Below, piece after piece: positions 16,286 to 24,657 of a stretch of DNA of 64,000 nucleotides. The position numbers were made by a program, and so were the translations under genes. Source of the stretch: Marinobacterium iners DSM 11526 (GTDB taxonomy: Bacteria; Pseudomonadota; Gammaproteobacteria; Pseudomonadales; Balneatricaceae); contig NZ_FNRJ01000003.1 in the NCBI RefSeq assembly GCF_900107855.1, positions 62,001 through 126,000 on the forward strand. Reading direction: 5' to 3'. The notes below the pieces were generated by a model. It saw only the letters and a program-made list of their open reading frames with translations, made no database searches and was not told the origin of the DNA. How positions within the stretch are numbered: the first letter of the stretch is position 1; each line of letters begins with the position of its first letter.

Positions 16286-17290
16286 TTAGGAGGTCTTGTG
16301 CATGCAGCTGGCTGTATCCAGCATGCGATTAGAAAACCCCCACTCGTTGTCATACCAGGCGAACACCTTAACCATGCTGCCAAGCACCTGAGTTTGAAGG
16401 CTGTCATAGATGGTAGAGGCGCTGTGATGGTTGAAATCTATCGATACTAAAGGAGTGCTGTTGTACTCAATAATCCCTTTGCTGGCCTCGGCTGCACGTT
16501 TCATGATGGCGTTCACCTCTTCAACGGTAGTGTTGCGGTTGGCGGTAAAGGTCAGGTCAACCAGTGAAACGTTTGCAGTTGGAACGCGTACAGCAAGACC
16601 TGAAAGTCGGCCATCGAGTTCCGGCAGCACCAGTCCAACTGCCTTGGCGGCACCGGTCTTGGTTGGAATCATGGATAGAGCCGCCGCCCGTGCTCGATAC
16701 AGGTCTGTGTGATACACATCAGTCAAGTGTTGATCGTTTGTGTACGAGTGGATGGTTGTCATGAGGCCTTGCTGGATGCCGATCGAATCGTTCAGTGCTT
16801 TTGCCATCGGGGCCAGGCAATTCGTTGTACAGGATGCGTTTGAGACAACTTGATGTTCTGAGGTAAGTATCGATTCGTTAACGCCGAAAACAATAGTTGC
16901 ATCGGCTCCCTTGGCTGGGGCAGAAACCAGTACCTTGCCGGCGCCTTGCTGCAAATGAATACTGGCCTGTTCGCGGTCTGTAAATCGACCTGTGCACTCG
17001 AACACAATATCAACGCCCAGTTCGCGCCAGGGGAGGGCGTGAGGATCTGGCTCGCGCAGCATCCGAATAGAGTGCTCTCCTAGAATCAAGCGATCCTTTT
17101 CAGCGCGAACTGGCCACATAAAGCGGCCGTGCACTGAGTCGTACTCGGTCAAGTGAGCACTGATCGCACTGTCTCCAAGATCATTGATCGCCACTACCTC
17201 AAACTCCTGCTCGCGGCCACTTTCGTACAGGGCGCGCAGGATGTTGCGACCGATCCTGCCGTAGCCGTTGATTGCAATGCGTATAGCCAT
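16286..17290 (-). CDS. gap: Glyceraldehyde-3-phosphate dehydrogenase, type I
   Basis: A 334-residue enzyme. [16 protein letters not shown] is the NAD-binding start, A-I-N-D-L-G-D provides the aspartate that favours NAD over [13 protein letters not shown] holds the catalytic cysteine (about residue 152), HSYTNDQ the active-site histidine, and [12 protein letters not shown] the C-terminal signature. The [11 protein letters not shown] phosphate site is GAPDH-like rather than erythrose-4-phosphate dehydrogenase-like, although ALYESGR and the ending also resemble Epd. It runs toward the tRNA-Leu gene and may be co-transcribed with it. It is divergent from the kfrA-like gene. Confidence 0.93.
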   Translation of the reverse strand: MAIRIAINGYGRIGRNILRALYESGREQEFEVVAINDLGDSAISAHLTEYDSVHGRFMWPVRAEKDRLILGEHSIRMLREPDPHALPWRELGVDIVFECTGRFTDREQASIHLQQGAGKVLVSAPAKGADATIVFGVNESILTSEHQVVSNASCTTNCLAPMAKALNDSIGIQQGLMTTIHSYTNDQHLTDVYHTDLYRARAAALSMIPTKTGAAKAVGLVLPELDGRLSGLAVRVPTANVSLVDLTFTANRNTTVEEVNAIMKRAAEASKGIIEYNSTPLVSIDFNHHSASTIYDSLQTQVLGSMVKVFAWYDNEWGFSNRMLDTASCMHKTS

Positions 17291-17412
17291 GGTTGCTGCT
17301 CCTTTTTTATAGGCTTTACAGCATCTTAGATGAGTTTGGCTGATCGGGGTATGTGTAGCTTGCGTTTCCTGTCAGTGAGGCGTTAAATTGGTCTAGCTCG
17401 ATACATATCATT

Positions 17413-17430
17413 CAATACATATTGCGTACT
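17413..17430. promoter_or_regulatory. Operator-like site sharing the core of the 8.2-kb palindrome
   Basis: CAATACATATTGCGTACT matches 8212-8229 (CAATACGTATTGTGTACT) at 16 of 18 bases, both differences being transitions. It ends two bases before the ATG of the kfrA-like gene, in the divergent interval with gap. A bound protein here would block that gene's start region, consistent with autoregulation. No separate ribosome site is visible between it and the ATG. Confidence 0.5.
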
Positions 17431-17432
17431 AT

Positions 17433-18098
17433 ATGTCCAAAAAAAACGATACACATGCTCGGGTCATTGAGGTGGCTGATCAGCTTCTGGAAGAAGGAAT
17501 CCGGCCTACGCAGCAAAATGTGCGTGAGAGGTTGGGTAGCGGTAGTCTGACGACGATCAATCGCGCCCTGAATGACTGGTGGCATACTCTTGCGCAGCGT
17601 ATTTCTCGTCGAAATGAGCACCCTGAGCTTCCTGAACCGGTCCTGACTTTGGCCAATCAGGCCTGGGATCGTGCTCTGGCTTATGCCGAGCATCAGTTCG
17701 CTGAGCAAAAACAGGCGCTTGAGCAAAGGCAGCAGGAGTTGCTGCAGTCTGCACAGCAAAAAAACAGTGGTGGTGAGCGGGCTCTTTCTGATGCGCATAG
17801 TCAGAACGCAAGGCTGCTCGATCGCTGCGAGCAGCTGGCGCAGGAGAAACGTGAGCTTGAAAGGCGCGTCTTTGAGCTGGAAGAGCAGCAGTTGAAACTT
17901 ACTGTGGAGCGCGATACTGCTCAGCGTGAGGTGCGCCAACTGCAACATATGGGCGCCGAAAATGGCGGGCATGCTGAGGCCATGGTTGAGCTGCGGGTAC
18001 GCTCGCGAATGCAGGAAGAGGAGCTTCAGCGTTTGCGCCAGCTTGGCGATCGGCTAAGCCAGGAGAATGCCCGACTGAGGAATCGGCTGGATGAATGA
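17433..18098 (+). CDS. KfrA-like DNA-binding protein with long coiled coil
   Basis: A 221-residue protein. Residues about 8-65 (V-I-E-V-A-D-Q-L-L-E-E-G-I-R-P-T-Q-Q-N-V-R-E-R-L-G-S-G-S) match the KfrA N-terminal helix-turn-helix domain, and from about residue 85 to 215 the sequence is a nearly unbroken heptad-type coiled coil rich in Glu, Gln, Leu and Arg. KfrA was described on IncP plasmids, where it represses its own promoter and has a structural role in partition; chromosomal relatives are common but little studied. Start ATG 17433 has no Shine-Dalgarno sequence, so the transcript may be leaderless. It heads a possible four-gene rightward set. Confidence 0.82.
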   Translation: MSKKNDTHARVIEVADQLLEEGIRPTQQNVRERLGSGSLTTINRALNDWWHTLAQRISRRNEHPELPEPVLTLANQAWDRALAYAEHQFAEQKQALEQRQQELLQSAQQKNSGGERALSDAHSQNARLLDRCEQLAQEKRELERRVFELEEQQLKLTVERDTAQREVRQLQHMGAENGGHAEAMVELRVRSRMQEEELQRLRQLGDRLSQENARLRNRLDE

Positions 18099-18139
18099 TT
18101 ATAAAGCTTTTTAACTTGCTTCCCTAATGAATTGAAAAT

Positions 18140-18589
18140 ATGGAATTTTATTTATCCAGTGATATTGGTGTACAGGAAGTGACAGAGCGTCTGCGTGCCT
18201 GCTCGCCGGGCGACCAGGTGAGTTGCTCTGATGAGGCTCTGTTCGAAGTTGCCAAGGCTGTACTGGTGCGTGAGAAGCTTGCAGGGCTCACGATTCAGCT
18301 GCTGGATGCCGGTGATTATGTGTTGCGTACGGTCACCAGTCGTCGCAGGCACCAGGTTGAAAAGCTGGATCGATTCAGTGATCGACAGGAATCGGTGCTT
18401 AAAGCATTGGAACGTGTGCTGGCTCATTGTGATAAAGAAGGGATTCGACTGATCGGATTCAGTGATGAGTTGGTTGCAGTGCCGGCTCATCTTGATAATA
18501 GTGCTTGTCTCTCGGCTGAGGCCGTAGATGTTGACACCTCTGGTGTTTATCGGGGTGCTGACAGTATAGGGGAATATACTAAAGGGTAA
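18140..18589 (+). CDS. Hypothetical protein, 149 residues
   Basis: No family recognised. It has no signal peptide or membrane segment and seems to be a small globular alpha/beta protein (M-E-F-Y-L-S-S-D-I-G, then F-E-V-A-K-A-V-L-V-R-E-K-L, then a helix with R-Q-E-S-V-L-K-A-L-E-R-V-L). The last 35 residues are acidic and probably flexible. It starts 41 bases after the kfrA-like gene and ends 73 bases before the response regulator, on the same strand. No clear ribosome site is present. Confidence 0.7.
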   Translation: MEFYLSSDIGVQEVTERLRACSPGDQVSCSDEALFEVAKAVLVREKLAGLTIQLLDAGDYVLRTVTSRRRHQVEKLDRFSDRQESVLKALERVLAHCDKEGIRLIGFSDELVAVPAHLDNSACLSAEAVDVDTSGVYRGADSIGEYTKG

Positions 18590-18662
18590 TTCCTGAGTGG
18601 TGAGTTGGCAGGGTGGTTCTGGTATTCTTTCTGCGCGTTTCGATCAACACACGGGGGCTGAT

Positions 18663-19337
18663 ATGAGCGATACTATCCGCATATTGCTGGTTGATGATCA
18701 CTCGATCGTCCGTGCTGGATTCCAGCATATGTTGTTGAAAGAAAAAGACATAGAGATTTTGGCTGAGGCTGAGAACGGTAGACAGGCTGTTGAGCTGTAT
18801 CGAGAGTTATCACCTGATGTCGTTGTAATGGATCTCGCCATGCCTGCTGACAGTACGACTGTAGAGGCGACCTCGACGACAGGTGGTCTTGATGCCATCA
18901 AGCATATTCTGGCTATTGATCCCTATGCGCGTATTCTGGTGTTAACAATCTGGGAGGCCAGTCCTTACCCCGCGCGGGTGGCTGATGCGGGGGTGAAAGG
19001 CTATGTGACCAAGCGCTGTGCCCAGGATGAGCTTGTGCATGCTGTGCGTGAAATCTATTGTGGGCGCAGCTATTTCTCCAGGTCGGTCAGTGATCAGATT
19101 GGGCAAGACTCACATGTTCCGCCAGAGCATTCGCCCATTGCGCAGCTGACCCGGCGTGAGCTGGAAATTTTTACACTTTTGGCTGAGGGGCGCAGCGTAA
19201 ATGCCATCGCCGAAACTATATTTCTCAGCCCTAAAACAGTTCATGCGCACCGTGCCAATATTCTTCGCAAGCTGAGTCTCACCAATGGTTCCGAAATCAT
19301 TCATCTCGCATTGAGGGCCGGAATCATACAGGCCTGA
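18663..19337 (+). CDS. LuxR/NarL-family response regulator with unusual receiver insertion
   Basis: A 224-residue two-domain regulator. The receiver has the acidic pair Asp11-Asp12, phospho-acceptor Asp57 in V-V-M-D-L-A-M-P, a switch threonine in V-L-T-I-W-E and the lysine in Y-V-T-K. The C-terminal LuxR helix-turn-helix begins L-T-R-R-E-L-E-I-F-T-L-L-A-E-G and contains S-P-K-T-V-H-A-H-R-A-N-I. After M-P about ten extra, Thr/Ser-rich residues (62-73) come before the usual G-G-L-D-A-I. The L-T-I-W-E-A-S-P-Y-P-A-R segment looks GacA/UvrY-like. I chose ATG 18663, preceded by GGGGG; an upstream GTG at 18597 lacks support. No histidine kinase is adjacent. Confidence 0.88.
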   Translation: MSDTIRILLVDDHSIVRAGFQHMLLKEKDIEILAEAENGRQAVELYRELSPDVVVMDLAMPADSTTVEATSTTGGLDAIKHILAIDPYARILVLTIWEASPYPARVADAGVKGYVTKRCAQDELVHAVREIYCGRSYFSRSVSDQIGQDSHVPPEHSPIAQLTRRELEIFTLLAEGRSVNAIAETIFLSPKTVHAHRANILRKLSLTNGSEIIHLALRAGIIQA

Positions 19338-19384
19338 TTGGGTCTATACTGACTGTAAGCTTTTTGCTGCAAGAGGTGGTGGTT

Positions 19385-19681
19385 ATGAGTCCGCATACTG
19401 GTGTCTCAACAGACTTTGTTGCCGACATGATGCTGGAATCGCTACAGCTCTGGAATGAGATTGATGTGGGCTCGCTGGTACAGCTTGAGGCTGATCTGAT
19501 CGACCACAATACGCTTGTCTTGACGAGAGGGCATCTCTATGAGGTGCTGGCCAAGACTGATCTTTCTCCATGTCATCCCATGTTTGTCGTGCAGTCTGAG
19601 CTTACTGAAGAGCTAATTCAGTTGCATCCCGGTTTGATCTGCAATTATCTGCAAAATCCTCACGAGATATATCATGCGTAA
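19385..19681 (+). CDS. Hypothetical protein, 98 residues
   Basis: No family recognised. It is an acidic, cytoplasmic protein with a compact alpha/beta look (M-M-L-E-S-L-Q-L-W-N-E-I-D-V, D-H-N-T-L-V-L-T-R-G-H-L-Y-E-V-L). AAGAGG six bases before ATG 19385 supports this start over TTG 19364. It follows the response regulator by 47 bases on the same strand, so it may be its partner or simply end the unit. Confidence 0.7.
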   Translation: MSPHTGVSTDFVADMMLESLQLWNEIDVGSLVQLEADLIDHNTLVLTRGHLYEVLAKTDLSPCHPMFVVQSELTEELIQLHPGLICNYLQNPHEIYHA

Positions 19682-20036
19682 ATAAGTGCTTACTGATGCG
19701 TAATGGCTGTTTTTTGGGGTTATTAAAGTTCGCATAATGTATATTATGTTAAATATAGTGTCTGGTTAGCCTCCATTGCTGTGAGTTTGTGTTATTTGTA
19801 TTTTACCGTGAGATCAATCTCATCTTACGTACAAAAACTCAATTCCTGTCCTGCCAACACGGTTAACTGCCGATAAGATGAGATCCTGCTTTTTCAGGCG
19901 CATAACACGCCCTGGGATTTTTTGTGTGGTTAAGGATTAATCAACCCGTGCGGAGAGTGCCGAAGATTTCAGTTTCGTGGGTTGAGGTGTTGTACTGTGC
20001 AAGCTTGTGGCGATTTGTGATTGGTGGGATACCCGA
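19682..20036. other. AT-rich gap with a spaced inverted repeat, no gene seen
   Basis: This 355-base stretch contains no frame that I can support. It holds an 11-base inverted repeat (ATCTCATCTTA at 19817-19827 and its complement at 19874-19884, 46 bases apart) and the near-palindrome CATAATGTATATTATG near 19734. Base composition is more AT-rich than the housekeeping regions. Confidence 0.5.
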
Positions 20037-20588
20037 TCAGTGAAGTGTTTCATGTGGCCCTGGTAACTGCTCCAGTAGCTTCTGCATCTCTTCGGTTGGC
20101 CAAAGGCAGTCCAGCTCTCTCATGCCTTTGATGCTGCATGGGCGTTCACAGAGGCTTGCGGAAATCGAGTATGGTGCTAAGTCAGTGATCTCTGTGCCGC
20201 CCCACGTAAACGATTCCAGGTCCCAGATCATGTTGCGCAATGTTCCTTGAACTGAGCGGCTGCACTGTGTATCGAAGCTGAGTTCACTAAATGAGCTCAC
20301 GGCACGTTCCATCAACTCTACAGGATAGCCCTGCTTTAACATGGTGTTAGCCAACATATCGCTGAACCAGTACGTCAGCTCCTTAATCTCTTTTTGCGTC
20401 ATGCCGATCAATGCCAATGAGTACCGCGTCTGGTCGTGAGTAAACACCAGACACTGACGACGCTGAATCGTTGTGATATTGGCATGCCAGTCGCCTAGGG
20501 CCGATGGCTGCTCCTCAGCTGAATCAGCGATTTCAAAGCCAGCCTTCTTGAGCTTTTCTGCCAATTTATTTGTAACGTGGATTCTCAA
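20037..20588 (-). CDS. DUF6933-like protein, 183 residues, function unknown
   Basis: The start M-R-I-H-V-T-N-K-L-A-E-K-L, then W-H-A-N-I-T-T-I-Q-R-R-Q-C-L-V-F-T-H-D and Y-S-L-A-L-I-G, fit the little-studied DUF6933 pattern (W-H-A-N plus R-R-x-x-x-x-x-x-x-D). The C-terminal third contains four further cysteines. No signal peptide or membrane segment. AT-rich DNA surrounds it and an IS5 transposase fragment lies just upstream, so acquisition by transfer is plausible. It has no evident operon partner. The family name is my recollection by eye and should be treated as tentative. Confidence 0.7.
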   Translation of the reverse strand: MRIHVTNKLAEKLKKAGFEIADSAEEQPSALGDWHANITTIQRRQCLVFTHDQTRYSLALIGMTQKEIKELTYWFSDMLANTMLKQGYPVELMERAVSSFSELSFDTQCSRSVQGTLRNMIWDLESFTWGGTEITDLAPYSISASLCERPCSIKGMRELDCLWPTEEMQKLLEQLPGPHETLH

Positions 20589-20675
20589 TATAATCTTCCA
20601 ACCATTTGATTCAATTTATTTATAATATTTTTTAGCATATCAAAAACGACTCGAGGAAAGCCTTGGGATGCACCG

Positions 20676-20888
20676 ATGGATCAGCAACTTACATTCGCGG
20701 ACATTCAACTGCATGCAGCAGTGGTATAACCTCAGTGATCCAGCCATGGAAGACGCGTTCTATGAGATTGCGTCCATGCGTCTGTTTGCTCGGCTGTCAC
20801 TGATAAGGCCATTCCCGATCACACCACTATCCTGAACTTCCGCCATCTTTTGAACGCCATGAGTGCTGAATTTTTGCCTCTGAGGTAG
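20676..20888 (+). mobile_element. Remnant of an IS5-family transposase
   Basis: Three fragments in two frames add up to the N-terminal part of an IS5 transposase. [10 protein letters not shown] is the usual start (20676). It then jumps, through a deletion, to [25 protein letters not shown] (about 20707-20800, other frame), and a one-base loss near 20801 shifts back to [17 protein letters not shown] (20802 on). The catalytic core after this point is missing and the frame stops at 20888. I see no terminal inverted repeats, so the element is dead and partial. Confidence 0.85.
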
Positions 20889-20941
20889 TAATAGCGACGT
20901 TTCAGAGCCTTGGGCCGGACTTATTCGTAGGCAGCTGAGGG

Positions 20942-21274
20942 TCAAACCTCTTCAAGAGCGTCTATCTGTGCTGCCAGAATGAAGTCATTTTCATGCAAAC
21001 CGCCAACTTTGTGTGTCCATATCTCTACTTTGGCATAGCCCCAGCCGAAGCATATTTCAGGATGGTGACCCGCCTCCTCTGCCAGCTCTCCAACATGATT
21101 AGCAAAAGTCAGGGCGGTTTTGAAGTCAGGGAAAATGAACTTTCGGTGGATGTGACTCGCGTTGTCTGAAAGTGACCAGCCTTGTACTTGCTTAAGGTGA
21201 TTTTCGACATCCTTGCGTGTAAGCGCTGATACCTCACCATGGCAAGGTATGCAGCGTTTTTCTGCCAGCAGCAT
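20942..21274 (-). CDS. phhB: Pterin-4a-carbinolamine dehydratase
   Basis: A 110-residue protein of the PCD/DCoH family. The active-site block E-E-A-G-H-H-P-E-I and the later W-T-H-K-V-G-G-L-H-E-N-D-F-I-L-A-A are complete. It recycles tetrahydrobiopterin-type cofactors after phenylalanine hydroxylase, which is not in the window. GGGAGG stands five bases before the ATG at 21274. It is about the usual length and stands alone next to the IS remnant. Confidence 0.93.
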   Translation of the reverse strand: MLLAEKRCIPCHGEVSALTRKDVENHLKQVQGWSLSDNASHIHRKFIFPDFKTALTFANHVGELAEEAGHHPEICFGWGYAKVEIWTHKVGGLHENDFILAAQIDALEEV

Positions 21275-21454
21275 GTCTGCCTCCCCATTAATTTCGTTGT
21301 GTCACTGGACTATAAGTGTAGACGCCAATCTGAGGTCATGCCGCAGTGGCCTGGGTCTACTCTACTCCGCTTGCACTTTTTGCTAGTTCAGGGATAATCT
21401 TTTTATATAAGACTAATCTAATTTAAATATCAATTTTCAAGGCATCTTCTATCC

Positions 21455-21901
21455 ATGACAATCATAAACTTTACTCCGGTCCCTGCACTGATCGGCGGGG
21501 CCTTAATCGGCTTCTCGGCTGCTTTTCTGTTGCTTGCAAAAGGCCGGGTGGCCGGCATTTCCGGAATTGCCGGCGGTATTATCTATCCCGAGTCCCGTGA
21601 TGATATTGGCTGGCGTGTCGTGTTCATTCTTGGGTTGATTCTGGGAGGCTTCCTCTATCAGTGGTCAGGGTTGGGTGCTGGTGTGCAGCATATAGCAGCG
21701 GTTGCTGACAAGCCTGTGCTGATTATTGCGGGCCTGCTTGTGGGAATTGGTACACAGATCGGTACGGGCTGCACCAGCGGTCATGGTATTTGTGGTCTTG
21801 CGCGCCGCAGTCCGCGTTCTTTGGTGGCTACTTTTTGTTTTATGGGTAGTGCGATTGTAACCGTGTATGTTGTGCGTCACCTTATGGGAGGTGCAGCATG
21901 A
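21455..21901 (+). CDS. YeeE/YedE-family sulfur transporter, first half
   Basis: A 148-residue membrane protein with four to five hydrophobic segments, half the size of E. coli YeeE (TsuA). The key motif G-T-G-C-T-S-G-H-G-I-C-G-L-A-R (about residues 104-118) holds the cysteine that in TsuA passes thiosulfate along the pore. These half-size proteins come in pairs (often called PmpA/PmpB) that together make one transporter-like unit. The stop overlaps the partner's ATG as ATGA. Substrate is inferred to be a thiosulfate-like sulfur anion. Confidence 0.88.
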   Translation: MTIINFTPVPALIGGALIGFSAAFLLLAKGRVAGISGIAGGIIYPESRDDIGWRVVFILGLILGGFLYQWSGLGAGVQHIAAVADKPVLIIAGLLVGIGTQIGTGCTSGHGICGLARRSPRSLVATFCFMGSAIVTVYVVRHLMGGAA

Positions 21902-22329
21902 GTCAGTCCATGAAACAACTGCTGGCCGCACTTGCTGCCGGTGCGCTATTCGGCTTTGGTCTTGGCTTGTCACAAATGATTGATCCCGCCAAGGTGACAA
22001 ACTTTCTTGATCTGTTGGGCAGCTGGGACCCGTCTCTGGCATTCGTGATGGCTGGCGGTTTGCTGGTTAATGCGTTGCTGACGCCACTGATTTTGAAACA
22101 AAAGCGCCCGCTTCTGGCTGAATTTTTCAGGCTTCCAACCAAGGCTGAGGTTGATAAGCGTCTCGTTATTGGCGGTGTTGTGTTTGGTGTGGGTTGGGGG
22201 CTTGCAGGGTACTGTCCCGGGCCGATGATTACATCATTGAGTTTTGCTGACAGCGACATTCTGACAGTCGTGATTGCGTTTGTGGTGGGTACATTCGCTG
22301 CTCGTTGGGTTCTTCACCGAATCTCTTAA
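21898..22329 (+). CDS. YeeE/YedE-family sulfur transporter, second half
   Basis: A 143-residue membrane protein pairing with the gene before it. It has an N-terminal segment with A-L-F-G-F-G-L-G-L-S-Q-M, the M-I-D-P-A-K-V stretch, and the second pore motif V-G-W-G-L-A-G-Y-C-P-G-P, whose cysteine matches the other half-channel of YeeE. The four-base overlap suggests equal synthesis of both halves. It is convergent with the GGDEF-EAL gene, only six bases separating the stops and no terminator visible between. Confidence 0.88.
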   Translation: MSQSMKQLLAALAAGALFGFGLGLSQMIDPAKVTNFLDLLGSWDPSLAFVMAGGLLVNALLTPLILKQKRPLLAEFFRLPTKAEVDKRLVIGGVVFGVGWGLAGYCPGPMITSLSFADSDILTVVIAFVVGTFAARWVLHRIS

Positions 22330-22335
22330 TATCCA

Positions 22336-24657
22336 TTATGCCGTGCCGGTCTGGTTCTCGCGGAGCATCTCCATCAGTTCCAGTGCCGGCATAGGTTTAC
22401 CATATAAATAGCCCTGTGCGTGCGGGCATCCAGCCTGCAGAAGCAGTTTCTTCTGCTCTTCGGTTTCAACTCCTTCTGCGATAAGCTCCAGGTCCAGTTT
22501 ATTTGCCAGTGCTATGATGGCTTCGATAATGGCAAGATCGTTGGGATCCATTGCTGAGTTTCGGACAAACGATTGGTCGATTTTCAGCCGGCATACCGGC
22601 AGTCGTTTGAGGTAGGTCAGTGATGAGTATCCGGTGCCAAAATCATCGATCGACAACAGTATTCCCATTTCCTTAAGCTGTTTCAGGGTTGGCACGGTTC
22701 TGGCCGTGTCCTGCATAATAAAGCCCTCGGTTACCTCCAGTTCAAGCCATTGTGGTTTACAACCAGTCTGATGTAGCACGTTTTGAACGGATTCAACCAA
22801 GTCAGCTTCGTGAATCTGTGCCCCCGCCAGGTTTACGGAGACCCTTCCTGGGTTGAAGCCAGCACGATACCACTCGACTTGTTGCTGACAGGCTTGTCGC
22901 ATGACCTCGTTGCCCAGATCAATAATCAGCCGGGTTTCCTCGGCAATCGGAATGAATGCGCCAGGCATCAGGAGCCCCTTTTCCGGGTGTTGCCAGCGTA
23001 CCAGTGCTTCGGTGCCTGTTATGCGGCCATTGCGCATATCGACCTGAGGTTGGAAATATACCCGCAGCTCCCCTTTTTGCAGTGCTTGTTTCAGCCCTGC
23101 TTCAACTTCCATGCGTTGCAGTGCCTGATCACTGAGGCTGGTATGAAAGTGCTGATACTGTCCGCCACCCATTTTCTTGGCCAGGTACATGGCGAGATCA
23201 CTGTTGCGTGTCAATGCTTGAGCGGTATTGCCATCCTGTGGACATCGCGTGACTCCGATGCTGGCCCTAACGTCCAGATGATGCCCATGTTTGATGACGG
23301 GATCTGACAGGGCGGCCACAACTCGTGGCAGAAGTTCGTCTTCATGTCGGGTATCGGCACTGGCAGCCAACATCAGGAAAAATTCGTCACCGCCGTGCCG
23401 GAAAAGACGATCCCCCTTTCCAAGCAAAGCCTTAAGACGGTTAGCCACGGTGATCAGTACCTTATCCCCGACAGGGTGTCCAAGGCTGTCATTGATCAGC
23501 TTGAAGCGGTCCAGATCAATATACGCCAAAGTGAAGTTTAGACAGTCGTGTACCGCTTGGCTGATGGCAAGTTCTAGCTGCTGATTGAAATTAAAACGGT
23601 TAGGCAATCCAGTCAGTGAATCGTGGTTGGCCTCATACTCAAACCGGTCGCGTTGTTCCTGCAACCCAAGTTGTGCCAATTCCAGTGCGCGCGTGCGTTC
23701 ATCAAAGGCTTCCGCAAGTGCTTCAAGTTCATCATGGGTCCCAAGAGGCGCGCAGGTTGCGCGGCGGGTATCCTTTACTCTGCGATACAGTTCGATTGTG
23801 GGTGAGGCTATCCCCTGCCCAATCCATGCTGCCAGTATGGCGGCTATCAAGGTTAGAATAATGCCAATGCCGACGAAGCGAGTTACAGTCGTTGTGATGA
23901 CTGACTCGAATTGGGATTCAGGAATGCCGGCTTCAAGGCTTAAATCAAGTTGCTGTAGTAGTGGTGTGTCCACTGTCGGTCGCTGTCGACTGCTGATGTA
24001 ATTGATGGTTTCATCATGGCCCAGGGTCAACACTGAAGTGTCTTCTGTATAGAGCCTCAGGAATCCTTCGTTTTCCCTAAAGGCATGACGTGCGACCAGT
24101 TCACGCAGGTCGAAGGCTGCCAACAGTGCGCCCTGAGTTGTGTCGTAGAACTTGATTGGCGCAATGACTGTCATTTGTCGGTTGGCAGGGTCGTTATAGA
24201 GCGCAATTTCCCCCATCGAGAGAGCGGCTCTCAATTCTGTTGACTGGTTAAACTCAGGCAGCCAGTGTTCGTCCTGATATACCGGCTGTCCATCAAAATC
24301 CAGCAGGGCTGCCGAGCGCATGGACGTCCCTGAAGAGAAGTTTGCCAACAATGGTGGTAAATCGGTGGTGCGAGCCTGACTGTCAATTAGCCCATTCACC
24401 ATGAAAGGGTTTTCCGCCAGTCTTGCGGTACCCTCAACCAGATAGGCGATACGGTTTTCCAGCTGGATCAACGACGAGTGAGCGCTTTCCCCTAGCCCTT
24501 TGTATGCCTGCTGATATAGCTCATTGCGTAAAATGTAGGCAACCGTGAAAGTGACGATGAGCATAACCAGCGCCACAAAGCCGCATATTGTCAGTGTCAG
24601 TTTGCGCTGAAGGCTGCGGTAATGCTTGGGTGGCTGGTCAGAGGTCAATAACTTCAT
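22336..24657 (-). CDS. Membrane GGDEF-EAL cyclic-di-GMP enzyme
   Basis: A 773-residue inner-membrane protein: membrane segment about 20-42, periplasmic sensor about 45-255, second membrane segment about 257-280, HAMP-like linker to about 325, GGDEF about 335-500, EAL about 515-765. The cyclase motif is intact (R-H-G-G-D-E-F) but the inhibitory I-site RxxD is degenerate (G-K-G-D). The EAL domain keeps E-A-L-V-R-W, the E in L-E-V-T-E, D-D-F-G-T-G-Y-S-S, the lysine in L-K-I-D and A-E-G-V-E, so it should hydrolyse c-di-GMP. Both activities are possible. Its start overlaps the preceding solute-binding fusion gene by four bases, so the two are made together. Confidence 0.93.
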   Translation of the reverse strand: MKLLTSDQPPKHYRSLQRKLTLTICGFVALVMLIVTFTVAYILRNELYQQAYKGLGESAHSSLIQLENRIAYLVEGTARLAENPFMVNGLIDSQARTTDLPPLLANFSSGTSMRSAALLDFDGQPVYQDEHWLPEFNQSTELRAALSMGEIALYNDPANRQMTVIAPIKFYDTTQGALLAAFDLRELVARHAFRENEGFLRLYTEDTSVLTLGHDETINYISSRQRPTVDTPLLQQLDLSLEAGIPESQFESVITTTVTRFVGIGIILTLIAAILAAWIGQGIASPTIELYRRVKDTRRATCAPLGTHDELEALAEAFDERTRALELAQLGLQEQRDRFEYEANHDSLTGLPNRFNFNQQLELAISQAVHDCLNFTLAYIDLDRFKLINDSLGHPVGDKVLITVANRLKALLGKGDRLFRHGGDEFFLMLAASADTRHEDELLPRVVAALSDPVIKHGHHLDVRASIGVTRCPQDGNTAQALTRNSDLAMYLAKKMGGGQYQHFHTSLSDQALQRMEVEAGLKQALQKGELRVYFQPQVDMRNGRITGTEALVRWQHPEKGLLMPGAFIPIAEETRLIIDLGNEVMRQACQQQVEWYRAGFNPGRVSVNLAGAQIHEADLVESVQNVLHQTGCKPQWLELEVTEGFIMQDTARTVPTLKQLKEMGILLSIDDFGTGYSSLTYLKRLPVCRLKIDQSFVRNSAMDPNDLAIIEAIIALANKLDLELIAEGVETEEQKKLLLQAGCPHAQGYLYGKPMPALELMEMLRENQTGTA

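Noticed and set aside
19734-19749. Near-palindrome CATAATGTATATTATG as another copy of the 8.2-kb operator
   Set aside because: It shares only AT-richness, not the CAATACRTATTG core.
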